The notes below the pieces were generated by a model, which saw only the letters and a list, made by a program, of their open reading frames with translations, had not been told where the DNA came from and did no database searches. From Persebacter sp051008975 (GTDB taxonomy: Bacteria > Pseudomonadota > Gammaproteobacteria > Tethybacterales > Persebacteraceae): 11,478 nt of DNA. The translations under genes were made by a program, and so were the position numbers. The DNA is taken from NCBI GenBank assembly GCA_051008975.1, contig JBPCXA010000055.1, forward strand, positions 1-11,478, written 5' to 3'. The stretch's first letter is position 1, and every line of letters begins with the position of its first letter. Of this stretch, positions 6,678-11,478 are shown in pieces.

Positions 6678-6697
6678 GTTTCCCGTGAAACCTGCGG
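6678..6697 (+). repeat. 20-bp direct repeat, right copy, containing a parS-like palindrome
   Basis: Identical to 4887-4906. The 16-mer at 6677-6692 matches the parS consensus TGTTTCACGTGAAACA at 14 of 16 positions (differences at positions 7 and 16). It lies 23 bases upstream of the coaBC -10 box, so it may also affect coaBC transcription. Confidence 0.85.
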
Positions 6698-6715
6698 TGT
6701 TGGGCGGGCGGGGGC

Positions 6716-6725
6716 GTGTTATAAT
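6716..6725 (+). promoter_or_regulatory. coaBC operon promoter, extended -10, leaderless
   Basis: TATAAT (6720-6725) is preceded by TGT (6717-6719), a textbook extended -10; no good -35 is seen. The ATG follows 6 bases later, so transcription should begin at or beside the start codon. The string GTGTTATAATGCGGCGATG closely resembles the methyltransferase start region GTGTTTTAATGGCGGCGATG. Confidence 0.65.
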
Positions 6726-6731
6726 GCGGCG

Positions 6732-7928
6732 ATGAAACGGATTTTGTTGGGCGTCTGCGGCGGCGTGGCGGCGTATAAGGCGGCGTTTTTGATTCGTCTT
6801 TTGCGGAAGGACGGCTGTGAAGTGCGGGCGGCGATGTCTCCGGCGGCGGAGCGGTTTGTCGGGGCGGCGACTTTGCAGGCGTTGAGCGGACGCCCGGCGG
6901 CGACGGACGATTCTTTTGCCGCGGACGGAATGGCGCATATTTCTTTGACGCGGGAGGCGGACGGGTTTGTCGTCGCGCCGGCGACCGCCGATTTTCTCGC
7001 CAAGGCGGCGGCGGGAATCGCCGATAATTTACTGCTTTCGGCGTTTTTGGCGGCGGAATGTCCGCGTTTTGTCGCGCCGGCGATGAATCGGCGAATGTGG
7101 GCGGCGGCGGCGACGCAACGAAATATCCGCCGTCTCGCCGAAGACGGCGTTTGCGTTTTCCCGCCCGACAGCGGCGAGCAGGCGTGCGGCGAAACCGGCG
7201 ACGGGCGAATGATCGAGCCGGCGGAAATTGCCGCGCGGATTCGGGCGCGGGCGCATTTTCGCGCGCCGCTGGCGGGACGGCGGGCGGTGGTCAGCGCCGG
7301 GGCGACGCGGGAGAAAATTGACGATATGCGGGTGGTGAGCAATATCAGCAGCGGCAAAATGGGATTTTGCATCGCCGAAAGTTTACATAACGCGGGCGCG
7401 GAAGTGCGGATTGTCGCCGGGCAAACTTCCGCCGCGCCGCCGCCGTTGCCGATTCGCCGCGCGATGACCGTCGCCGAAATGCGCGCGGCGGTGCTGGAAG
7501 AATGCCGCGCCGCCGATATTTTTGTCGCCGCCGCCGCGGTGTCGGATTTTTGTCCGGCGAATCCGGTGGCGGGTAAAATTCCCCGCCGCAGGGGCGAATT
7601 GGTTTTGCGTCTGGTCCCCGCCGAAGATATTTTATCGGCGGCGACGGCGGAATATCCGCGCCTGTTTGCGGTCGGATTCGCCGCCCAAAGCGGCGCGGCG
7701 GCGGCGCGGATTCGCGCCGGACGGCGGAAAATGCGCGGCAAAAACGCCGCGATGTTTGTCGTCAATCCGCTGGAAGACGCGGGCGGCGACAGCAGCGAAA
7801 TGACGATTCTCACGGCGGCGGACGAAATCGTCTTTCCCCGCCGAAGCAAGCGCGAGGCGGCGGCGGAATTGACGGCGGCGATTGCCGGGCAAATGGATTC
7901 ACGGGAAATATTAAAGGAGGCGCGATGA
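6732..7928 (+). CDS. coaBC: Bifunctional phosphopantothenoylcysteine decarboxylase / phosphopantothenate-cysteine ligase
   Basis: 398 residues, the usual length. It makes 4'-phosphopantetheine from 4'-phosphopantothenate, cysteine and CTP, steps two and three of coenzyme A synthesis. The N-terminal CoaC flavoprotein half shows the start MKRILLGVCGGVAAYK, the active-site His69 (AHISL), the PAMN motif (116-119) followed by MW, and the active-site Cys152 in ACGETGDGRM. The C-terminal CoaB half begins near residue 180 with SAGATREKID and SNISSGKMG, then AAAVSDF, KIPRR, a VGFAAQSG segment and VVNPLEDAG. The usual NPDIL-type segment reads PAEDIL here, a minor departure. There is no Shine-Dalgarno sequence; the start fits a leaderless mRNA. 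It is the first gene of a four-gene operon, overlapping yggX by 4 bases. Confidence 0.95.
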   Translation: MKRILLGVCGGVAAYKAAFLIRLLRKDGCEVRAAMSPAAERFVGAATLQALSGRPAATDDSFAADGMAHISLTREADGFVVAPATADFLAKAAAGIADNLLLSAFLAAECPRFVAPAMNRRMWAAAATQRNIRRLAEDGVCVFPPDSGEQACGETGDGRMIEPAEIAARIRARAHFRAPLAGRRAVVSAGATREKIDDMRVVSNISSGKMGFCIAESLHNAGAEVRIVAGQTSAAPPPLPIRRAMTVAEMRAAVLEECRAADIFVAAAAVSDFCPANPVAGKIPRRRGELVLRLVPAEDILSAATAEYPRLFAVGFAAQSGAAAARIRAGRRKMRGKNAAMFVVNPLEDAGGDSSEMTILTAADEIVFPRRSKREAAAELTAAIAGQMDSREILKEAR

Positions 7929-8194
7929 GCAGAACGGTGTTTTGTGTAAAGTTGCGGCGGGACGCCGAGGGATTGTCCGCCCCGCCCTATCCGGGGCCGC
8001 TGGGAAAGCGGATTTATGACAATGTCTCCGCCGAGGCGTGGCGGGCGTGGCTGGAACATCAGAAGATGCTGGTCAACGAATATCGTCTGAATTTGGCAGA
8101 CCGCCGCGCCCGTCAATATATCAGCGAGCAGACGGAGCGGCATTTTTTCGGCGACGGGGCGGAGACCGCTTCGGGATATGTGCCGCCCGAATGA
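7925..8194 (+). CDS. yggX: YggX-type Fe(2+)-trafficking / oxidative damage protection protein
   Basis: 89 residues, the family's normal size. The diagnostic features are all present: N-terminal MSRTVFCVKL with the conserved Cys7, PPYPGPLGKRIY, the AW-x2-W-x2-HQ-x-MLVNEYRLN core, and a C-terminal GYVPPE. YggX helps move ferrous iron and protects iron-sulfur enzymes from oxidation in beta- and gammaproteobacteria. Its ATG overlaps the coaBC stop as ATGA, and a strong AAAGGAGG (7913-7920) lies 4 bases upstream, inside the end of coaBC. The usual neighbour in enterobacteria is mutY; here it is between coaBC and an osmC-like gene, a grouping that fits iron and redox stress. Confidence 0.93.
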   Translation: MSRTVFCVKLRRDAEGLSAPPYPGPLGKRIYDNVSAEAWRAWLEHQKMLVNEYRLNLADRRARQYISEQTERHFFGDGAETASGYVPPE

Positions 8195-8628
8195 AAATAT
8201 CGCTGACCTGGACGGGGGACGCCGCGTTTTCCGCCGAAAACGAACGCGGAAATACGGTGGTTTTTGACGGTCCGCCCGAACACGGCGGCAAAAACGCCGG
8301 AATGCGCCCGATGGAGGGAATGCTGTCCGCCGCCGCCGCCTGCGCCGCGTTTGATGTGGCGCGGATTTTGCGGAAGGCGCGCCGTCCGCTGCGTGCGTTG
8401 CAAGTGCGGGCGGAAGCCGATCGCGCCGCGCAAATTCCGTCCGTTTTCACCCGCGTGCATTTGCATTTTATTATGGAGGGCGAACTGCGCGAATCGGCGG
8501 CGGAACGCGCCGTGTCGCTGAGCGTGGAAAAATACTGTTCCGCGCTGTCCATAATTAACAAAACCGCCGCCGTGACGCATTCATGGGAAATTCGCGACCG
8601 CGATTGCGACCGCGTTCGTAATTCCTGA
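8191..8628 (+). CDS. OsmC/YhfA-like family protein
   Basis: 145 residues. The two family cysteines are present in their usual settings: Cys51 in SAAAACAAFDVARIL and Cys116 in VEKYCSAL. The N-terminal strand, the GMRPMEGMLSA segment and the RKARRPL turn are typical of the OsmC fold, closest to the YhfA-type subgroup rather than Ohr. OsmC and Ohr proteins are thiol peroxidases that reduce organic hydroperoxides through this cysteine pair; the YhfA branch is less well characterised, so substrate is uncertain. The start overlaps the yggX stop as ATGA, and no clear Shine-Dalgarno sequence precedes it, so it is probably translated by coupling. It ends exactly one codon before the dacC start and in the same frame. 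Confidence 0.85.
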   Translation: MKISLTWTGDAAFSAENERGNTVVFDGPPEHGGKNAGMRPMEGMLSAAAACAAFDVARILRKARRPLRALQVRAEADRAAQIPSVFTRVHLHFIMEGELRESAAERAVSLSVEKYCSALSIINKTAAVTHSWEIRDRDCDRVRNS

Positions 8629-9816
8629 TTGAATTTGAAATTGAAACGCACGTATTTCCATTCCCGCGCGTTCGCGGCGGCGATTGCGACGGCGTTATTG
8701 TGGACGTCCGCCGCCGCCGCGCCGGTGCCGCCGCAAGTGAGTTCCGAATCGTACATTTTGCTGGACGCCGCGACCGGCGCGGTGCTGGCGGAACGGAACG
8801 CCGATTTGCGTCTGCCGCCCGCGTCTTTGACGAAAATTATGACCGCCTATTTGGGATTTCGCGCGCTGCGGGAAGGCGCGCTTTCGTTCGAGCAACAAAT
8901 CCGCGTATCGCGCCGCGCGTGGGCGCAAAATGTCGTCGGCTCCAAAACTTTTTTGCGGGCGGGCGACGATGTCACCGTCCGCGATATTCTGTTCGGAATT
9001 ATCGTGCAGTCCGGCAACGACGCGTCCGTCGCACTGGCGGAGGGATTGTACGGCGACGAATCGGCGTTTGTCGCGGCGATGAACGCGCAGGCGGCGGAAT
9101 TCGGTCTGCAAAATACGCGTTTCGCCAACGCCGCCGGCTTGCCGGACGAGGGGCATTATTCTTCGGCGCGCGATGTCGCGCTGATGTCGCGGCGGACGAT
9201 TTTGGATTTTCCGGAGTATTATCCGATTTACGCCGAACGCGAATTCACCTACAACGACATTACGCAGGCGAATCGCAACGGTTTGCTGGACGCGTTCGCC
9301 GGGGCGGACGGCATAAAAACCGGCTATACGAAGGCGGCGGGGTATTGTCTGGCGGCGTCCGCCGTCCGTGGCGGGCGGAGGTTGATCGCGGTCGTAATGA
9401 AGACCGATTCGGCGAGCGCGCGGCGGCGCGAAAGCGAAAAACTTCTCGCCTTCGGATTTTCCGCCTTTGACAACCGGCGGATGTTTGATTCCTCGAAAAT
9501 TCGCGAACTTCCCGTTTTCCAAGGAATTGAAGATTTCGTCGCGGCGCGTCCGGCGGCGTCCGGATTAATTACAATTCCGCGCGGGGCGGAAACGGAATCC
9601 GTTTATGTTCCGAAGGCGACTCCGTTGACCGCGCCGATTTCCGCGGGCGACATTGTCGGCGAAATTGAAATCCGCGTAAACGGCGAAATCTCCCAAAGAG
9701 TGCCGGTCGCCGCGCTGTCCGATTTGGCGGCGGCGGGATTTTGGAAGCGCGCCTTGGATTATGTGAAATGGAATTATTTGGGACACGGACAAGGCGCGGC
9801 GTTTTCGGAATGGTGA
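8629..9816 (+). CDS. dacC: D-alanyl-D-alanine carboxypeptidase, PBP5/6 family
   Basis: About 395 residues. It trims the terminal D-Ala from peptidoglycan pentapeptides in the periplasm. A signal peptide (about residues 5-31, ending SAAAA) precedes the mature protein. Penicillin-binding motifs are SLTK (66-69, nucleophile Ser66), SGN (128-130) and KTG (230-232). A PBP5 C-terminal beta domain follows from about residue 290. The end (FWKRALDYVKW and onward) looks like the amphipathic helix that anchors this family to the inner membrane. There is no ATG: the frame offers TTG at 8629, 8635 and 8641, all just after the OsmC-like stop, with no evident Shine-Dalgarno sequence. The exact start is therefore uncertain. 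It is the last gene of the coaBC operon. dacA is an equally fair symbol for this family. Confidence 0.92.
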   Translation: MNLKLKRTYFHSRAFAAAIATALLWTSAAAAPVPPQVSSESYILLDAATGAVLAERNADLRLPPASLTKIMTAYLGFRALREGALSFEQQIRVSRRAWAQNVVGSKTFLRAGDDVTVRDILFGIIVQSGNDASVALAEGLYGDESAFVAAMNAQAAEFGLQNTRFANAAGLPDEGHYSSARDVALMSRRTILDFPEYYPIYAEREFTYNDITQANRNGLLDAFAGADGIKTGYTKAAGYCLAASAVRGGRRLIAVVMKTDSASARRRESEKLLAFGFSAFDNRRMFDSSKIRELPVFQGIEDFVAARPAASGLITIPRGAETESVYVPKATPLTAPISAGDIVGEIEIRVNGEISQRVPVAALSDLAAAGFWKRALDYVKWNYLGHGQGAAFSEW

Positions 9817-9907
9817 ATTCCATCGTCCGCGGACGCGGCGGAGCGGCGGGCGGGCGGATTTTTAAGGTTTTTGAGTGCCGATTGTGTATTTTTTGTCTAA
9901 AAAAAGT

Positions 9908-9923
9908 GAAAAATATTTCGCAA
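9908..9923 (+). repeat. Degenerate copy of the promoter-upstream repeat
   Basis: GAAAAATATTTCGCAA here resembles GAAAAACATTCCGCAA at 10621-10636 and 11251-11266, with two mismatches. It starts 35 bases before the -10 of the gene at 9956. AT-rich DNA could give such a match by chance, so this third copy is less certain than the other two. Confidence 0.45.
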
Positions 9924-9939
9924 CACAGACGAAAATTAA

Positions 9940-9948
9940 TGATATAAT
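9940..9948 (+). promoter_or_regulatory. Extended -10 promoter of the single-TM protein gene
   Basis: TGA-TATAAT (9940-9948) is an extended -10 with a consensus hexamer; the -35 is weak. The ATG at 9956 follows after 7 bases, so the transcript is probably leaderless. It lies in an AT-rich strip that contrasts with the GC-rich end of the dacC region. Confidence 0.6.
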
Positions 9949-9955
9949 TTTCCGC

Positions 9956-10522
9956 ATGTCGCGTTTATGGTTCTCTTTGTGCGCGTTTTTTGTCTGTCTC
10001 GTGGTGGTGGGCGGGCTGGTCGTGTACGGTTTTTCTTCCACGCACGACGACGTTACTGCAATAGCCGATGTCGAGGCGTTCTATAAGTCAATCGGCATTG
10101 TGCCCGGCGCGGAGCATACTCCTGCGCGGGTTGTACAAAACGATATGGAGCGGGTGCACGGCACCGTCAAATTTTTCACCGTGTTTCCCGGCAACGTCAC
10201 CGTCTATTTTAACGCGCTGTCTATTTCCAATTTAGCGGCGGGGTTCAAGACGCATGTGATGGGAAATTATCAAGGTCTTCTTCCTCGCGAGTATAATTAT
10301 GAGGTGTATGTGTATGACCCCGACGGAGAGTTGTCCGGCGCCAATGTCGGGTATAGAGGGGTGTTCACGCCGGACGTCGCCGGGAATTACTGGTATCAAG
10401 TGTCCTTTTGGGCGGAAGATGTTTTGGCGCGCCCCGGTGTTTGGCGGATAGAGGTTGTTTTGACGGATACGACCAGCGGTCGTCGTTTTGTCTTGTCGCG
10501 CGATCTGCCGGTTGCGGATTGA
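9956..10522 (+). CDS. Unknown membrane-anchored protein with an Ig-like beta domain
   Basis: 188 residues, not recognised. One N-terminal hydrophobic helix (about residues 4-25, LWFSLCAFFVCLVVVGGLVV) should anchor it with the rest outside the cytoplasm. Residues 68-185 are rich in alternating hydrophobic and aromatic residues with turns such as DPDGEL, GVFTPDVAGNYWY and RPGVWRIEVVLTD, the look of an immunoglobulin-like or similar beta-sandwich. I chose the ATG at 9956 because it directly follows a consensus extended -10 and begins the hydrophobic helix; upstream in-frame starts lie before the promoter. Codon use is less uniformly GC-rich than in neighbours (more TAT, GTG, GGG), which together with its place between dacC and dat suggests acquisition. 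It could be a sensor, adhesion or assembly factor; no function can be assigned. Confidence 0.75.
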   Translation: MSRLWFSLCAFFVCLVVVGGLVVYGFSSTHDDVTAIADVEAFYKSIGIVPGAEHTPARVVQNDMERVHGTVKFFTVFPGNVTVYFNALSISNLAAGFKTHVMGNYQGLLPREYNYEVYVYDPDGELSGANVGYRGVFTPDVAGNYWYQVSFWAEDVLARPGVWRIEVVLTDTTSGRRFVLSRDLPVAD

Positions 10523-10618
10523 CATTTGTAGGCGGACGAATTTTTAATCAACAAATTGCGCGCCGCGCTGTACTGGTCGGCGGTGCCGGTCTATCTGCTG
10601 GTTTCATAAAAGCAAAGA

Positions 10619-10640
10619 GCGAAAAACATTCCGCAAATTT
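10619..10640 (+). repeat. 22-bp promoter-upstream direct repeat, copy before the four-TM gene
   Basis: Identical over 22 bases to 11249-11270; the core is GAAAAACATTCCGCAAATTT. Weaker similarity (CC-AAAAT) continues downstream in both. The last bases overlap the -35 element of the following promoter. Confidence 0.85.
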
Positions 10641-10667
10641 GCCCCAAAATGCAAATTAACGTATAAT
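10639..10667 (+). promoter_or_regulatory. Promoter of the four-TM membrane protein gene
   Basis: TTGCCC (10639-10644), a 17-base spacer and consensus TATAAT (10662-10667). Transcription should begin near 10674, which excludes the ATG at 10668 and supports the one at 10680, leaving a leader of only about 6 bases. The 10523-10618 stretch upstream shows no convincing gene. Confidence 0.65.
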
Positions 10668-10679
10668 ATGCATATAGGC

Positions 10680-11105
10680 ATGTTCAGAACATTCGGGATG
10701 ATTGCCGCTGTCGCGAGCCTGACCTTGCTTTTGGGTTGGGTCTGGGAAGCGGGCGTGTCCGCCGTTGCTGGACAGTTCAGGTATTCGGCGGAAAGAATTT
10801 ATGATCCGTTCGTGCTGGATTTTTGGATAAGAGGATTGATTGACGGCGCCCTCGGCGCTGTCGTGTGTTTCTTGGTGGCGCGAAAGTTCGGGCTGAAGGC
10901 GTGGCGGCTCGCCGTTTGCGGTTTCGTTTGGTGGCCTCTGACGGTTTCCATATTGGCGGCGTATCCCTTTGTGAGAAGGGCGAACAAGCAGAACCGCTAC
11001 AACTATTACGCCCTGTCTCTGGGGCTGTCTTTTCTCGTTCTGTATCTGTTCGGGATGTTCATAGTTTGGTTTTTTATCACAAAAGGAGCAACATCATGGC
11101 AATAG
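10680..11105 (+). CDS. Unknown four-helix membrane protein
   Basis: 141 residues from the ATG at 10680, not recognised. Four hydrophobic segments are visible at about residues 5-24, 50-68, 75-96 and 110-133, with a short basic loop RRANKQNR between the last two. The segments are rich in Trp, Phe and Tyr. An ATG at 10668 would add four residues, but it abuts the -10 box and would precede the predicted transcript start. The protein is probably in the inner membrane. Its stop overlaps by 10 bases a small downstream frame (11096) that has its own strong Shine-Dalgarno sequence, AAGGAG at 11083-11088, suggesting a translationally coupled pair. No function can be assigned; neither charged residues within helices nor known transporter motifs stand out. 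Confidence 0.7.
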   Translation: MFRTFGMIAAVASLTLLLGWVWEAGVSAVAGQFRYSAERIYDPFVLDFWIRGLIDGALGAVVCFLVARKFGLKAWRLAVCGFVWWPLTVSILAAYPFVRRANKQNRYNYYALSLGLSFLVLYLFGMFIVWFFITKGATSWQ

Positions 11106-11234
11106 GCGAACGCATGCAAGAAACCGGCGTCGGGTCAAGGCGGCGAAGAATTGCCGGGGCTTGTCGCGGGACGGATTGCCGCCTCTGCGCATATTACCGA
11201 AAGTATTGAACGATTTCTCGGCATATATTCTTAA
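11096..11234 (+). pseudogene. Small coupled ORF, apparently frameshifted (about 45 residues if corrected)
   Basis: The ATG at 11096 follows AAGGAG by 7 bases, a better ribosome site than most genes here. As it stands the frame reads MAIGERMQETGVGS, then an Arg-rich run, and stops at 11209 after 37 residues. Skipping one base near 11138 joins it to the next frame, which continues GGEELPGLVAGRIAASAHIT and ends SIERFLGIYS at a TAA (11232-11234). The continuation has a natural amphipathic protein composition, unlike the Arg/Cys-rich unshifted end. So either a one-base insertion broke the gene, the assembly has an error, or a programmed shift occurs, although no classic slippery site is seen. Alternatively the 37-residue form is real. 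Function unknown. Confidence 0.4.
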
Positions 11235-11248
11235 CGCGATTGTTGTCC

Positions 11249-11270
11249 GCGAAAAACATTCCGCAAATTT
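11249..11270 (+). repeat. 22-bp promoter-upstream direct repeat, copy before dat
   Basis: Identical to 10619-10640, 630 bases downstream of it. It sits 23 bases upstream of the dat -10. The two copies bracket the four-TM gene and the small frameshifted ORF. Confidence 0.85.
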
Positions 11271-11290
11271 TCCGAAAATCCGCGTTTTTA

Positions 11291-11299
11291 TGTTAAACT
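11291..11299 (+). promoter_or_regulatory. Extended -10 promoter upstream of dat
   Basis: TGT-TAAACT (11291-11299) is an extended -10. The -35 is weak. Transcription should begin at about 11306-11308, at or beside the ATG of a 15-codon ORF that overlaps dat. Confidence 0.5.
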
Positions 11300-11307
11300 G
11301 CGACGCG

Positions 11308-11355
11308 ATGCGCGAGGGAATATTCCGGCGGAAAGTTCGGGGGGCGAAGGCATGA
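11308..11355 (+). CDS. Possible 15-residue leader peptide overlapping the dat start
   Basis: ATG at 11308 opens the peptide MREGIFRRKVRGAKA and its TGA (11353-11355) overlaps the dat ATG as ATGA. The ATG is 8 bases after the -10 box, the spacing seen for the leaderless genes in this window. It may serve to bring ribosomes to dat by coupling. A chance ORF of this length is quite possible. Confidence 0.3.
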   Translation: MREGIFRRKVRGAKA

Positions 11356-11478
11356 CGCAGTGTTTTTTGAACGGGGAGATTATGCCGCTGGCGGAGGCGC
11401 GGGTGTCGCCGCTGGACCGCGGTTTTTTGTTCGGCGACGGCGTGTATGAGGTCGCGCCGGTATACGCCCGCAAAATTT
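11352..11478 (+). CDS. dat: D-amino acid (D-alanine) transaminase, N-terminal part (3' end outside window)
   Basis: The first 42 residues are present and the frame runs off the window. FLNGEIMPLAEARVSPLDRG followed by FLFGDGVYEVAPVY is the hallmark start of fold-type IV PLP aminotransferases of the D-amino acid transaminase branch. The enzyme interconverts D-alanine and D-glutamate with their keto acids, supplying D-amino acids for peptidoglycan. Branched-chain aminotransferase and aminodeoxychorismate lyase share the fold, but YEVAPVY fits the D-amino acid branch best. The ATG at 11352 follows a purine-rich GGGGGCGAAGGC. dacC and dat are neighbours in many gammaproteobacteria; here about 1.5 kb of unknown genes lies between them. 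Confidence 0.88.
   Translation, partial: MTQCFLNGEIMPLAEARVSPLDRGFLFGDGVYEVAPVYARKI

Noticed and set aside
6408..9522. Long antisense frames opposite coaBC, the osmC-like gene and dacC
   Set aside because: Same shadow effect; the sense strands encode full-length conserved families with all key motifs.
9824..9863. Possible terminator after dacC (palindrome CGTCCGCGGACG and a TTTTT run at 9859)
   Set aside because: The palindrome is short and too far from the T run; the GC-rich stretch between them is mostly G on one strand and does not form a good stem.
9810..9947. Possible 45-codon ORF from an ATG overlapping the dacC stop
   Set aside because: Its product is low-complexity then Cys/Lys-rich with no recognisable pattern, and it runs into the promoter of the next gene; likely chance.
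10538..10609. Short hydrophobic reading frame after the gene at 9956 (contains LRAALYWSAVPVYLLVS)
   Set aside because: It has no ATG or GTG start and no ribosome site, and is preceded by a TAG; perhaps a gene remnant, but not supportable.
1..11478. Frequent GGCGGCGG/CGCCGCCG strings as a possible repeat family or CRISPR-like array
   Set aside because: They follow codon positions for Ala, Gly and Arg in real genes, with no regular spacing or conserved unit.

Overview
The window looks like chromosomal DNA from a proteobacterium, most likely a gammaproteobacterium of an unusual or uncultivated lineage. The evidence is a YggX-type iron-trafficking protein, a glutathione-dependent (class III) alcohol dehydrogenase, and the pairing of a PBP5-type carboxypeptidase with a D-amino acid transaminase. 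The DNA is GC-rich, dominated by GCG/GGC/CGC codons, with AT-rich intergenic strips. No rRNA, tRNA, CRISPR array, transposase or integrase was seen. Most of the sequence is core metabolism, with accessory genes inserted between core genes.

Layout. (1) 1-2163: the 3' part of a RecB/AddA-type helicase-nuclease, cut by the window edge. (2) 2172-2609: a HicB-like antitoxin gene with its own promoter and intrinsic terminator and no HicA partner. (3) 2608-3382, minus strand: two tandem paralogous small lipoproteins separated by an intrinsic terminator. (4) 3383-3754: a divergent control region. (5) 3755-4864: adhC/frmA. (6) 4865-6731: a DNA methyltransferase-HNH fusion, bracketed by a perfect 20-bp direct repeat that contains a parS-like palindrome. 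Its promoter and start lie in a second copy of the adhC 3' end. (7) 6732-9816: a compact four-gene operon, coaBC-yggX-osmC-like-dacC, with ATGA overlaps or zero spacing. (8) 9817-11351: an accessory block between dacC and dat. It holds an unknown single-TM protein, an unknown four-TM membrane protein, a small apparently frameshifted ORF and a 15-codon leader ORF. A 22-bp direct repeat lies upstream of both the membrane-protein gene and dat. (9) 11352-11478: the start of dat, cut by the window edge.

How the parts may work together. CoaBC makes phosphopantetheine for coenzyme A. YggX and the OsmC-like protein fit oxidative and iron stress defence. DacC and Dat act on D-alanine in peptidoglycan. 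AdhC removes formaldehyde as its glutathione adduct. The methyltransferase-HNH protein could be a one-gene restriction-modification or defence unit.

Two patterns recur. First, several genes (methyltransferase, coaBC, the single-TM gene, the four-TM gene and the mini-ORF before dat) have a -10 box, often an extended TGn -10, only 6 to 12 bases before the ATG, so their mRNAs should be leaderless or nearly so. The genes starting at 2235, 2910 (minus), 3382 (minus), 3755 and 7925 instead have Shine-Dalgarno-like sequences. Second, at two separate places an accessory gene sits between two copies of a short repeat, one copy just upstream of the accessory gene and one just upstream of the following core gene. 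This suggests that inserted genes brought or copied the resident promoter region. Both patterns are read from the sequence; the mechanism is inference.
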